64,000 nucleotides of DNA from Pseudoduganella armeniaca (GCF_003028855.1 NZ_CP028324.1:4154001-4218000); one strand, 5' to 3'; positions 16,885 through 26,237 are shown, counted from the first letter of the stretch. Numbers and translations are program-made. Notes: a model not told the origin generated them from the letters alone.

Positions 16885-18258
16885 ATGACCATTCTTAATA
16901 ACGCACTGTCCGGCGCGTCCGCTGCCCAGGCTTCGCTGAACGCCTCCAGCCAGAACATCGCCAACCTGCAGACCAAGGGCTACACCCGCCAGGGCGTGCT
17001 GCTGACGGCGATCACCGCCGGCATCGGCACCCAGGGCGCCGGCTCCGGCGTCAAGCTGAGCGCGATGATCCGCTTTTCGGACTCGTACAAGAGCCAGCAG
17101 CTGTGGCGCGCCAACGCCGAGCTGGGCCAACGGACCCAGGTGCAGCCTTACCTGACGCAAATGGAACAGGTGATGGGCGACGACCAGTCCAGCCTGTCGA
17201 ACGGCGTCGACAACTTCTTCAAGGCGCTCAACGCCGTGGGCGAAGACCCGATGTCCGGCCCGCTGCGCGGCCAGGTCGTCACGGCCGCCCACGCCATGGC
17301 GGAAAGCTTCAACAGCATCTATGCCGTCACGCGCAACCAGCAGATCTCGGTGCAGCAGCAGCGTGAATCGGTGCTGCCGAAATTCAACACGCTGGCGAAG
17401 AACATCGCCTCGCTGAACGAGCGCATCATCGCCGCCGGCGCGCAGGGCACCAACACGTCCGGCCTGATCGACGAGCGCGACGTCGCCATCGACCAGCTGT
17501 CGCAGCTGGCCGCGATCGAGGTGCTGGAACAACCCGACGGCTCGCGCACCGTGTCGCTGAAGACCGGCCAGCCGGTCGTCGTCGGCAAGCTGGCCGGCGC
17601 CCTGGTGATCGACTCGACCAGCGGCAGCCCCGTGCTGCAGGCCTCGTTCGCCGGCACCAACTACGCGGTCGACGACTCGCGCATGGGCGGCCAGCTGGGC
17701 GGCCTGGGCAACTTCGAACGCAACACGCTGCTGCCGCTGCAGAGCTCCATCAAGGAGATGGCCGAGCAACTGGCCACGGCCGTCAACACGACCCTGGCGG
17801 CCGGCAGCGACCCGGCCGGCAACCCCGGCCAGCCCCTGTTCGCACTGAACGGTGGCGGCGCCGGCGGCATCCTGTCGGTGCCGCCCGGTTTCGCGGCAAC
17901 GGACCTGGCATTCGCCGGTGCCGGCCTGCCGCCCGGTGACAGCACCAACCTGCAGGCCCTGGTGGCGATCAAGCAGCAGGCCATCACGCTGACCTCCGTC
18001 GGCAGCGTGACGATCGGCGACGCCGACACGCAGCTGGTGGGCAAGCTGGCCATCGACAGCCAGCAGAACCAGTCGCTGCTGAACACCGCGACGACGATCC
18101 GCCGCCAGGCCGAGGACGACTGGGCCTCCACCAGCGGCGTCAACCGGGACGAGGAAGCCATGAACCTCGTCGAGTTCCAGAATATGTACCAGGCCAATAT
18201 GAAGGTACTGGCGGTGGCGAACCAGCTGTTCGATTCCACGCTGTCCATGTTCGGCTAA
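16885..18258 (+). CDS. flgK: Flagellar hook-filament junction protein FlgK
   Basis: FlgK is the first junction protein between hook and filament. The 457-residue product has the N-terminal axial motif LNASSQNIANLQTKGYTRQG, the FlgK segment SLSNGVDNFFKALNAVGEDP, and the C-terminal helix (VNRDEEAMNLVEFQNMYQAN then MKVLAVANQLFDSTLSMFG). It is a partner of FlgN for export. A 94-base spacer separates it from flgJ. Confidence 0.94.
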   Translation: MTILNNALSGASAAQASLNASSQNIANLQTKGYTRQGVLLTAITAGIGTQGAGSGVKLSAMIRFSDSYKSQQLWRANAELGQRTQVQPYLTQMEQVMGDDQSSLSNGVDNFFKALNAVGEDPMSGPLRGQVVTAAHAMAESFNSIYAVTRNQQISVQQQRESVLPKFNTLAKNIASLNERIIAAGAQGTNTSGLIDERDVAIDQLSQLAAIEVLEQPDGSRTVSLKTGQPVVVGKLAGALVIDSTSGSPVLQASFAGTNYAVDDSRMGGQLGGLGNFERNTLLPLQSSIKEMAEQLATAVNTTLAAGSDPAGNPGQPLFALNGGGAGGILSVPPGFAATDLAFAGAGLPPGDSTNLQALVAIKQQAITLTSVGSVTIGDADTQLVGKLAIDSQQNQSLLNTATTIRRQAEDDWASTSGVNRDEEAMNLVEFQNMYQANMKVLAVANQLFDSTLSMFG

Positions 18259-18268
18259 GGAGAACACC

Positions 18269-19165
18269 ATGCGTATCGCAACCACCCAATACCAGGCCAC
18301 GCTGGGCCGCTCGCTGGAACTGAACCAGACGATGGCATCGCGCATCTCGCAACAGATGTCGACTGGCCGCAACATCCTCGTGCCGTCGGACGATCCCGTC
18401 ACGAACGTGCGCATCTCGCGCCTGACGCGCGAGGAAGCCATCGTCGGCCAGTACCGCGAGAACATCGCGTCGGTCAAGATCCGCCTGACCAAGAACGAGA
18501 GCTACATGACGGGCATGGTCGGCGACCTCGGCGCCGCCCACGACCTGCTGGTCTGGGCCGCCGACGGCAGCAACACGCCGGACGACCTGAAGTCGATGGT
18601 CGGCAGCCTGGAAGCGCTGCGCGACTCGATCCTGTACAACGCCAACACGCGCGACCAGGAAGGCAAGTACATCTTCGCCGGCACCGCGGTGACGACCAAG
18701 CCGATCGAGTTCGACGGCACCACCTACAGTTTCGCCGGCAATACCGACGAGCAGAAGGTGGTGGTCGGCAACGGCATCACGCAGGCCGTCAACGTCGACG
18801 TGTCCGGCGTGGAAACGGTGCTGAACGACCTGAACACCGCCATCGAGGCGCTGCGCAACACGACCACGGACTCGTCGCACGATCCGCTCAAGAGCGTGCT
18901 CAGCAACACGATGGCCAGCGTGGAATCGGCGCAGGAAGCCCTGGCCGCGAAGATCGCCAAGTTCGGCGGCGCGCAGAACGTGCTGACCACGCTGGACGGC
19001 AACCACGCCAACGTCAGCCTGTCCAACAAGACGGCGATGCACGACCTCGCACAACTCGATTACGGTGTCGCATCGACCGAGCTGGCGGGCTACAATATGG
19101 CTCTACAGGCCAGCTATCAGTCGTACTCCAAGATCAGCAATCTGTCGCTGTTTAACGTACTCTGA
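18269..19165 (+). CDS. flgL: Flagellar hook-filament junction protein FlgL
   Basis: The 298-residue product resembles flagellin at both ends, as FlgL does: MRIATTQYQATLGRSLELNQ, LVPSDDPVTNVRISRLTREE, and the end SYQSYSKISNLSLFNVL. The middle has the FlgL RDQEGKYIFAGTAVTTKPIE segment. It follows flgK by 10 bases. Confidence 0.93.
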   Translation: MRIATTQYQATLGRSLELNQTMASRISQQMSTGRNILVPSDDPVTNVRISRLTREEAIVGQYRENIASVKIRLTKNESYMTGMVGDLGAAHDLLVWAADGSNTPDDLKSMVGSLEALRDSILYNANTRDQEGKYIFAGTAVTTKPIEFDGTTYSFAGNTDEQKVVVGNGITQAVNVDVSGVETVLNDLNTAIEALRNTTTDSSHDPLKSVLSNTMASVESAQEALAAKIAKFGGAQNVLTTLDGNHANVSLSNKTAMHDLAQLDYGVASTELAGYNMALQASYQSYSKISNLSLFNVL

Positions 19166-19222
19166 GCGAACGACCCAGTGCCACGCACCTTAACCATGTA
19201 GTCAATTCGTACTGTCAACGCT

Positions 19223-20263
19223 ATGCAAATCATTCAGCGCTCCAGTTCCTCCGGCATCGCCACTGACTCCGCCGGCTCAGCGTCCGCGCTGGACCAGGCC
19301 GGTGTGGCGAACGCGGGCGCTGCCCGGGATGCGGCGCCGCTTAACGGCGCCCCTGCTCCGGCCCCGCTGCGGCGCGGCCTGAGCAACTGGGACCAGCCCC
19401 TCCAGAACGACATTTCCACGGCCCAGCAGGCGGTCGACTTCCTCGAGCAAAGCGCGGCCCAGCTGCGCGCGCTGAAGAGCGACCTGTCGGCCAAGCTGGC
19501 CGCGCGCCAGATGCGCGACGGGCAGGTCGAGCAACAGGTGCGCCAGTTTTCCGACACGTGGCGCGCGCGCCGCGAGGCGACCGGCGGTTCGCTGGACGGG
19601 CGCCTGAATTTCACCAAGGGCGAGCCGGCCAGCCAGCGCTTTGCCGTGCGTGGCATGAACCTCGCCAACCTGCGCAACGGCGCGCGCGAGACGCTGGCCG
19701 TGTCGCTGGGCGGCGGTACGCAGGGATTGCGCTCGGTGCACCTGTCGCCGGGGCTGTCGGACAACGAGATCGTCGGCCGCTTCGACCAGGCACTGGCGCC
19801 GGCCGGCGTGCGCGTCTCGATGGGGCAGAACGGCGAACTGGTGTTCTCCACCGAGGAAGCCAACTTCCCGGCCGTGCGCGACGCCTTTGCCGTGCAGGGC
19901 AGCGGTATCCGCTTCCCTACTGGCCAGCTGAACCGGCTGAAGGTGGAAGAGGAAGCGCCGGTCGTGATGCCGGAAAACTGGGGCACGGGCGACATCGAGC
20001 AGATGCGCGAGACGCTGCACCAGGTCATGCAGGCGCTGTCGCATGTGGAGGCGGCGCTGTCCAAGGTGCGCCAGGAGCTGGCCACGGCGCAGGCGCGTGC
20101 CGAGAGCAGCATGCCGGAGATCGAAACGGCCGGTGTCGAGGACATCGCCGACAAGTTCGCCACCATCGCCAAGGAGCCGGGTTACCAGTCGCTGCAGGCG
20201 CTGACCTCCGCGCTGGTGGGCATCAATCGCGAGCGGGTGGTTTCGCTGCTGACGTTACGCTGA
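19223..20263 (+). CDS. Unrecognised protein at the end of the flagellar operon
   Basis: I do not recognise this 346-residue protein. It has a Ser/Ala/Pro-rich start (1-55), a helical segment with heptads (LQNDISTAQQAVDFLEQSAA, then KSDLSAKLAARQ), a beta-rich middle (FAVRGMNLANLRNGARETLA, then LVFSTEEANFPAVRDAF) and a C-terminal coiled coil (IEQMRETLHQVMQALSHVEA). The middle resembles the ING-type insertion in flagellins (small beta unit ending in a LVFST-like strand). There is no signal peptide. It lies 57 bases after flgL on the same strand, so a flagellar axial or export-related role is plausible but not shown. Confidence 0.7.
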   Translation: MQIIQRSSSSGIATDSAGSASALDQAGVANAGAARDAAPLNGAPAPAPLRRGLSNWDQPLQNDISTAQQAVDFLEQSAAQLRALKSDLSAKLAARQMRDGQVEQQVRQFSDTWRARREATGGSLDGRLNFTKGEPASQRFAVRGMNLANLRNGARETLAVSLGGGTQGLRSVHLSPGLSDNEIVGRFDQALAPAGVRVSMGQNGELVFSTEEANFPAVRDAFAVQGSGIRFPTGQLNRLKVEEEAPVVMPENWGTGDIEQMRETLHQVMQALSHVEAALSKVRQELATAQARAESSMPEIETAGVEDIADKFATIAKEPGYQSLQALTSALVGINRERVVSLLTLR

Positions 20264-20274
20264 CGTATCAGGCT

Positions 20275-20404
20275 CGGGGTCTGTCCCGGCACGGGACTGA
20301 CCCCGGTTTTTATCGCCGGCGAATGCATGGCGGAGCTTCAATTTAGGCAACTCGTCGGCCGCGGAAAAAAACCGGGGTCAGTCCCTTTTCAGGGACAGAC
20401 CCCA
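20275..20404. repeat. Palindromic intergenic element C
   Basis: Arms at 20275-20311 and 20365-20404 share cggggtctgtccc and gggactgaccccggttttt and their complements. Each arm is also self-complementary around a short centre. The right arm runs into the last codons of the gene at 20389-22761, so the palindrome supplies that protein's C-terminus. Layout as in element A. Confidence 0.83.
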
Positions 20405-22761
20405 CCCGCGAACGTCAGCTTGACGCAAGCATTACTGCGCAGCGGAACTGGCCACCGCCCCGCCCCAGCCCGCGCCCCGCTGTTCATCCCCACCCCGCCA
20501 TCCGCCGTCAACGCCGGCCTTGCGCCCGAGCGGGCCAGCGCCAGCAATTGGCCGGCCGGCGCCGGCCGCGCGATCCCGTAGCCCTGCGCATAGTCGCACC
20601 CGGCCGCGCGCAGCAGCGCCAGCTGGGCATCGGTTTCCACGCCTTCCGCCACCACCTCCAAGCCCAGCTTGTGCGCCAGCACGATGATGGCCTCGCACAG
20701 CGCCAGGTCGCCCGAGTCGCCCGTCAACCCCGCCACGAAGCTGCTGTCGATCTTGAGGTAGTCGATATCGAATTGCTTCAGCTGCGCCAGCGCGGAATGG
20801 CCGGTGCCGAAATCGTCCAGTGCCACCTGCAGGCCCATCGCGCGCAGCTGGCGCAGTTGCTCCAGCGCGGCGCCATCGGCCTCGCCCAGCAAGTCTTCCG
20901 GCACGTCGACGACGATGCTGCGCGGCGGCAGGTTCAGGCTGTCCAGGTAGGCGCGCCAGCCGTGGTTGTCGCCGCGCAGCTCGGCCGGCGAGCGGTTGAT
21001 GCTGATCTGGAACGGGCGCCCCAGCTCGCGTTGCCAGGCCAGCACCTGGTCGGCCGCCTGGCGGAACGCCCAGGCGCCGATTTCCTGCAGCACGCCGGAG
21101 GACTCGGCGCCGGCGATGAAATCGCCCGGGTTGAGCAGGCCACGCTCCGGGTGGTGCCAGCGCAGCAGCGCCTCGGCACGTTCGATGCCGCCGCTCTGCA
21201 GGTTGATGATGGGCTGGTAGTACAGCTCGAACTCGTGCTGCGCGGCGGCACGCCGCAGTTCGCTGGCCAGGCGCAGCCGCTGCTGCGCGGCCGCCTGCAT
21301 GTCCGGCGTGAAATAGCTGTAGCGGTTGCGCCCGCCATTCTTGGACGCGTACATGGCCTGGTCGGCATGGCGCAGCAGTTCCTCGGCGTCGGCCGCGTCG
21401 GACGGATACAGCGCGATGCCGACGCTGCCCGAGATCAGGCCCTGCTGGCCGGACAGGTCGAACGGCCGGTTCAGCACGGCGATCACGTCCTGCGCCACCC
21501 GTTCCGCGTCCTGCACGGCCGCCAGCCCCGGCAGGATGGCGACGAACTCGTCGCCGCCGATACGCGCCAGCGTGTCGGATGCGCGCACGCAGCCGCCGAT
21601 GCGCTGCGCCGCCTCGATCAGCAGTGCGTCGCCCTGGCTGTGGCCGAAGCTGTCGTTGATCTGCTTGAACTGGTCGAGGTCGATGAACAGCAGCGCCAGG
21701 TAGCTGCCGTCGCGCCGCGCCTTGCGCATCTCGTGACGCAGGCGCTCCTGGAACATATTGCGGTTGGGTAGGCCGGTCAACGCGTCGAAGTTGGCCTGGT
21801 GCCAGGCCAGGTCGACCGCTTCCTTGTGCTGCGTGATGTCGGACACCAGCGCCAGCGCGCCCAGGTAGCCGCCGCGCGCATCCAGCAGTGGATTGGTGGC
21901 CAGGTGGGCCCACAGCTCGCTGCCGTCGCGCCGGATGAACTTGAATTCGCGCCGCTCCGGCATGCCCTGCTGGCGCCGGGCGATATTGCGCTCCAGGATC
22001 GAGCGCCCTTCCGCGTCCATGAAACTGACCAGCGGCCGGTCCAGCATCTCCTCGATGCGGTAGCCCAGCATGTCGGCCAGGCGCGGGTTGACGAAGGTGG
22101 TGCGGGCCGCCGCGTCCAGTTCCCAGATGCCCTCGCGGGCCGACTGCACGATGCGGCGGAAGCGCTCCTCGCTTTTCTCCAGCGCCGCCAGCCGCCCTTC
22201 GGCGGGCTCCAGCGTGACGCGCAGATGGACACCGTCGCCGCTGGCGACCAGCGTCACCGGCACGCCGGGCTCGCCGCGCGAGGGTTGCAGTTGCAATTGC
22301 TGGCGCAGCGGCTGGCTGCTGCCGCGCGCGCGCTCGATGAAGCTGTCGAAATCGCCCAGGAAGCGTTGCGCGATGAAGCCGCGCAGCCGGTGGCGCGGGG
22401 CGCTGGCGCGATCGACACCCAGCTGGCCGGCGCCGACCAGGTTGACCTGCAGGATCGTCGTGTCGGCGTCCAGCAGCAAGCAGCCGACCGGCGCCAGCAG
22501 GTGCAGTTCACCGAACAGGGCCGCCTCGCGCTCGGCCGGCAAGGCCGGCGTGCCCGGCGCGCCCGGCAAGGGATCGGCGCCGATCGCCAGCAGCAGCGCT
22601 TCGCGCGAGTGTTGCCCGAGCAGGTGGTCCAGCCCGGCAACGGCATGCAGGTTGGGGCCCGCCAGGTTGGGCCCGGCCACGCTGGAACTGGCCACGCCTG
22701 GCGCGGCCACGCTGGTGACAGAAAGAACCTCGGTTGCCGCCGCGCGATCCCTGTTGTCCAT
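20389..22761 (-). CDS. PAS-GGDEF-EAL cyclic-di-GMP signalling protein
   Basis: The 790-residue product has two PAS-like regions (about 85-180 and 195-315, second with DITQHKE end), a GGDEF domain with intact RIGGDEF (402-406) and an RASD product-inhibition site five residues before it, and an EAL domain (EAL at 530-532, DDFGTGHSAL, YLKIDSSFV, VVAEGVET). One EAL metal-ligand motif usually written E-(I/L)-T-E reads DVPE, so hydrolysis may be reduced. It has no clear membrane span. It would set cyclic-di-GMP, which commonly controls swimming versus attachment. The last residues come from element C. Confidence 0.93.
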   Translation of the reverse strand: MDNRDRAAATEVLSVTSVAAPGVASSSVAGPNLAGPNLHAVAGLDHLLGQHSREALLLAIGADPLPGAPGTPALPAEREAALFGELHLLAPVGCLLLDADTTILQVNLVGAGQLGVDRASAPRHRLRGFIAQRFLGDFDSFIERARGSSQPLRQQLQLQPSRGEPGVPVTLVASGDGVHLRVTLEPAEGRLAALEKSEERFRRIVQSAREGIWELDAAARTTFVNPRLADMLGYRIEEMLDRPLVSFMDAEGRSILERNIARRQQGMPERREFKFIRRDGSELWAHLATNPLLDARGGYLGALALVSDITQHKEAVDLAWHQANFDALTGLPNRNMFQERLRHEMRKARRDGSYLALLFIDLDQFKQINDSFGHSQGDALLIEAAQRIGGCVRASDTLARIGGDEFVAILPGLAAVQDAERVAQDVIAVLNRPFDLSGQQGLISGSVGIALYPSDAADAEELLRHADQAMYASKNGGRNRYSYFTPDMQAAAQQRLRLASELRRAAAQHEFELYYQPIINLQSGGIERAEALLRWHHPERGLLNPGDFIAGAESSGVLQEIGAWAFRQAADQVLAWQRELGRPFQISINRSPAELRGDNHGWRAYLDSLNLPPRSIVVDVPEDLLGEADGAALEQLRQLRAMGLQVALDDFGTGHSALAQLKQFDIDYLKIDSSFVAGLTGDSGDLALCEAIIVLAHKLGLEVVAEGVETDAQLALLRAAGCDYAQGYGIARPAPAGQLLALARSGARPALTADGGVGMNSGARAGAGRWPVPLRSNACVKLTFAGGVCP

Positions 22762-22973
22762 AATTCCCTGGAATGACTACACTGGAATGTTGTATGGGGG
22801 GCCGATGCGCGCGCCATTGTCGCGCGCGCGATCAGCCTATCATGCACGATTGGCGTCGTCGAGCCGACGCCTGGCGCCATTCTCGCGCTACGGCGCGGGC
22901 AGTGGCGCCACGCTGGCTGGCGGCAACCGGGTATTGAAAGGCGCGCGCCCGCGCCCATGTGGCCAGTGTGAGG

Positions 22974-23381
22974 TCAGCGCAGGCGCTGGCGGCCGAAGTT
23001 GTGGCCCACCACCAGGGTGGTGCTGGCGATCAGGCTGGACAGGCCCATGATCAGCTGGATCAGCTTGTCGTCCGGCAGGATCCACAGCGAGCCCTTGGGC
23101 GGCTCGACGCGGGCGACGGCGACGATCAGCGGCGCCACCCAATCGGCATCGGCGCTAACATCGAGCACGATGGCATTGTCCACCGTCTGCATATAGATGT
23201 CGCCGCCTTCGGCCAGCGTGAACTTCACGCCATAGCCCGTCTCGTTGGGCCGGATATGTTCCTGCAGCGCCAGGTTGTATTCGGCGATCCACAACTCGAC
23301 GTCGGCCGGGGTCTCCAGCCCCGTCCATGGTACGGGCCGGAAGCGCGGACGCTCGGCGTCCTGATCATTGATGTCCTGCAT
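22974..23381 (-). CDS. Unrecognised 135-residue protein
   Basis: Soluble, acidic N-terminus (MQDINDQDAERPRFRPVPW), then WIAEYNLALQEHI and a beta-rich core (GDIYMQTVDNAIVLDVSADA); the end has a hydrophobic helix (LIQLIMGLSSLIASTTLVVG). I know no function. It is divergent from the DUF3460 gene with 62 bases between them and is separated by 212 bases from the GGDEF-EAL gene upstream of it in genome order. Codon use looks like its neighbours. Confidence 0.65.
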   Translation of the reverse strand: MQDINDQDAERPRFRPVPWTGLETPADVELWIAEYNLALQEHIRPNETGYGVKFTLAEGGDIYMQTVDNAIVLDVSADADWVAPLIVAVARVEPPKGSLWILPDDKLIQLIMGLSSLIASTTLVVGHNFGRQRLR

Positions 23382-23443
23382 GGGTTCGGTCGGAAAGAAG
23401 TGATTGACGGCAGCCCGGCAGTGTAACCGAACGAGGAGGAATC

Positions 23444-23629
23444 ATGAAGCTGACGAAATATGTCTCGGAATTCGAGGAGTTCCTGAACGGCTACAAGCAC
23501 GACCATCCGAACGTGGAGGAAGACCAGCGCCGCGGCTGGCGGATCTGGTGGGACCACCGGCTGGACCTGGATGCGGTGGACCGGCAGAAGAAGGATTCGG
23601 TGCCGCCGAATCCCTACTACTACAGCTAG
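23444..23629 (+). CDS. DUF3460 family small protein
   Basis: The 61-residue product (YVSEFEEFLNGYKHDHPNVE, then EDQRRGWRIWWD) matches DUF3460, a short betaproteobacterial family of unknown role. It is hydrophilic with no signal peptide. A strong AGGAGG box at 23434-23439 precedes the ATG. Element D lies just after its stop. Confidence 0.85.
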   Translation: MKLTKYVSEFEEFLNGYKHDHPNVEEDQRRGWRIWWDHRLDLDAVDRQKKDSVPPNPYYYS

Positions 23630-23636
23630 AATCCAT

Positions 23637-23689
23637 GGTGACAGGCACCTGATTGCCGGTCGGAGGCCGGCAATCAGGTGCCCGTCACC
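23637..23689. repeat. Palindromic intergenic element D
   Basis: Outer arms ggtgacaggcacc / ggtgcccgtcacc (one mismatch) and inner arms tgattgccgg / ccggcaatca around a short loop. It separates two convergent genes and may end both transcripts. The outer ends match elements B and G; the inner arms are different. Confidence 0.87.
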
Positions 23690-23704
23690 AGCGGGTTTGG
23701 CAAT

Positions 23705-24340
23705 TCAACCCTTCCAGGTGCGCTTCAGCCCGGTATCCGCATGGATCCAGCCGCCGCGCGGCCCGCCGCGATAGTAGAACCCCACACCGCCCTGCCGGAA
23801 GCTCTTCACCAGGCCGCCCAGCACTTCCTCGTTCAGGTTGGCGATGCGGATGTCGGCCGCCTTGCCTTCCATGTGCAGTGACTGGCGCGCGGCCGGGATG
23901 CCCTGCTCGCGCAGGCGCTGGTTCGAGGCCGGCGTGCGGTAGCCGGACAGGATCTCGACCGGGCTCTCGATGCCGTAGCGCGCCACGAACGCCTGCGCGC
24001 CCCACAACGTTTCCAGCAGTTTCGGATCGATCGGCGCCATTTCCTTGCCGTTGACGTCGCGCAGCAGGTGGCACAATTGTTCGTAGGCCGAATCGATCAT
24101 CTCGCCGTCGCGCCAGTACAGCACGGAGGCTTTCTCGCCGCTTTGCGGCCGCGTTACCGTGAGGGTGCGCGGCTTGACCCAGAACTCGAGGTCCAGGGCC
24201 TGGGCGTCGAAGATATCGGGCGGCGGCTGCAGGCCGTCCTGTGCCGCGCGCGCGGGCGCCAGGCCGACCAGCGGCGCGCCGATGAAGCTTGCGGCCGACA
24301 GGCCGAGCGTATTGCGTAAGAATGTTCTGCGTGTTGCCAT
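23705..24340 (-). CDS. Tat-exported DUF882 (YcbK/MepK-like) peptidase
   Basis: The 211-residue product begins with a twin-arginine signal (TRRTFLRN then a hydrophobic run to APARA). The mature domain has the DUF882/peptidase M15 features: LSGYRTPASNQRLRE, SLHMEGKAADIRI (zinc His and Asp) and GWIHADTG (second His). Members such as E. coli MepK cut peptidoglycan cross-links. The pattern fits a folded zinc enzyme exported by Tat. Stand-alone gene between element D and the degenerate EAL gene. Confidence 0.88.
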   Translation of the reverse strand: MATRRTFLRNTLGLSAASFIGAPLVGLAPARAAQDGLQPPPDIFDAQALDLEFWVKPRTLTVTRPQSGEKASVLYWRDGEMIDSAYEQLCHLLRDVNGKEMAPIDPKLLETLWGAQAFVARYGIESPVEILSGYRTPASNQRLREQGIPAARQSLHMEGKAADIRIANLNEEVLGGLVKSFRQGGVGFYYRGGPRGGWIHADTGLKRTWKG

Positions 24341-24489
24341 GATGTCTCAAGAAACGGGTTCTGCTCGCTTTGCAGCGGAATCGATCGACACTATAGCCGA
24401 TCGCCGCCCGAACTTGAGAAATCACTTTAACTGTGTGGCCTGCCCCGCAACAGAATTTAAGCCGGCTTTAAGCCGCGCGCACGCCACCA

Positions 24490-25311
24490 CTAGGCGGCGG
24501 CCCGCGCCACCGGGCCCGGCAGCGCGGCGCGCGGCTGGTCCAGTGCGTGGCCCTGCACCAGCGGCACGTAGGATGCCAGCTCGGCGATTCCATGCAGGGC
24601 CGTCAACGCTTCCGGCCGTTCGGCATGGTGGAACAGCACCCGGCCGCCGGCGTCGCCAACCGCGTCGATCAGCCGCGCCAGCGCTTCCCAGTCGCGCGCC
24701 AGCCGCGCGTCGAGGCGGACGATGGCCGGCCGGACCCGCTCGACCAGGCCCAGCCCCTCCTCTGCGCTCGCCACCGTGACGGCAAAGCGAAAGCCGTTGC
24801 GGCGGTAGTTGTCGGCCACATAGTTCAGCAGCCAGGTCTGTTGCGGCACCGTGGCCGGCAGTTGCAGCACGATGCGCCCCAGCGGCAGCTCCAGCGCCTC
24901 CAGGATGCGGCGGAATGCGAAGCCGTGGTTGCTGCTGACGGCGCTCAGCAGGCGACCGTGCACGTTCAGGTGCAGGTCCGTCTCCGCGCTTTCGGGCTGA
25001 CGGAAGAAATTGATGGCGTGCAGCATGCGGCACAGCCGGTCCAGCTCGACGGACTCGTCGTCGCTGGCCGCATGCTCCAGCAGGCGCCATAGCGACAACC
25101 CTTCGTCCTCGGCCGAGATGCCCCTGGCCAATCCCTCGCAGGCCGCAAGGGAGCCGCTGTCGAGGATGCGCACGGGCTGGAACACACTCGTCATGGTGCA
25201 GTTGAAGAAACGGCCATGGGCCCGACCCGACGCGTCCAGCCACAGCGAGGACGACGCATCGGCCCGTTGAACGAGCCCCGCCAGATATTGATTCAGGATC
25301 GGATAACGCAT
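24490..25311 (-). CDS. Degenerate EAL-domain protein
   Basis: The 273-residue product follows the EAL fold order: TMTSVFQPVRILDSGSLAAC (normally FQPI...GYEAL), LHLNVHGRLLSAV, IVLQLPATV, FRFAVTVASAEEGL, PAIVRLDARLARDW. The signature Glu-Ala-Leu reads CEG, and the metal and catalytic residues (DDFG, KID, EGVE) are missing. It is therefore likely a binding or regulatory protein, like E. coli YdiV, rather than a phosphodiesterase. No membrane span. Confidence 0.75.
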   Translation of the reverse strand: MRYPILNQYLAGLVQRADASSSLWLDASGRAHGRFFNCTMTSVFQPVRILDSGSLAACEGLARGISAEDEGLSLWRLLEHAASDDESVELDRLCRMLHAINFFRQPESAETDLHLNVHGRLLSAVSSNHGFAFRRILEALELPLGRIVLQLPATVPQQTWLLNYVADNYRRNGFRFAVTVASAEEGLGLVERVRPAIVRLDARLARDWEALARLIDAVGDAGGRVLFHHAERPEALTALHGIAELASYVPLVQGHALDQPRAALPGPVARAAA

Positions 25312-25548
25312 TGCTGCCTTTCGCCATGAGATGGAGTCAGGACAGCGTACGCGCCGCGCAGCGTGCGGAAAACGAATCGTTTCAACGTTTGTTATGCGCA
25401 GGACGAATAAAACGACCGGTCAGTTGCCGCACAACAACACACCTGATGAGCGACATAAGCATATTGGAAAAGATTCGTTCCCTCGGCAATCGAGCGGGCG
25501 TATTGTTACCCTAGCTCAACATAATTCTCAACGTGATTTGGTGTCGCC

Positions 25549-26237
25549 ATGTGCCAGCTTCTCGGATTGAACAGCAGTCTTCCCGCCGCGCTCGGCCCGT
25601 TCTTTGACGTGTTTGCCGAACGGGGCGGGCGCACCGACGAGCACAAGGACGGCTGGGGTATCGCCTTCCACAGCGGCAAGCGCTGCCGCCTGTTCACCGA
25701 TCACCGCGCGGCCATCGATTCGCCGCTGGCCGCCCGCATCCGCCGCCGTCCGCTGCGCGCCCGCAATATCCTGGCGCACATCCGCAAGGCCACGCAGGGC
25801 CGCATCGCGCTGGAGAACAGCCATCCGTTCGCGCGCCGCCTGTGGGACCAGACCTGGAGCTTCGCCCACAACGGCGACTTGAAGGCGTTCGCGCCGCCGT
25901 CCGGCCTGTACCGTCCGCAAGGCGACACCGACAGCGAGGCTGCCTTCTGCCACCTGCTGTCGCGGCTGGCGCAGCGTTTCCCGCACGGCGCGCCGGCGCC
26001 GCACGTGCTGCGCGCGGCGATGGCCGAGCTGGCGGCGGAGATCGCCGCGCACGGCACCTTCAACTTCCTGCTGTCGAACGGCGATACGCTGTTCGCCCAC
26101 TGCTCGACCAACCTGCACTACCGGCTGGCGGCAGGCCGGGCCATCGTCGCTACCCAGCCGGTGGACGATACGCCGGCTGGACCGCGTTCGCCCCGGGCGA
26201 ACTGAAGGCATTCGGCCAGGGCTTGCTGCGGGGCTGA
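25549..26237 (+). CDS. Class II glutamine amidotransferase (YafJ-like), frame broken near 3' end
   Basis: The product starts MCQLLGLNS, so the nucleophile Cys is residue 2 after Met removal. It has DGWGIAFHSG, ILAHIRKATQGRIALENSHP and WSFAHNGDL, all typical of the YafJ-type glutaminase domain, and TFNFLLSNGDTLFAHC later. At about 26169-26174 the frame slips; with one added base it ends DDTAGWTAFAPGELKAFGQG, giving 229 residues. Function in the cell is not known. A 237-base upstream gap holds no gene. Confidence 0.85.
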
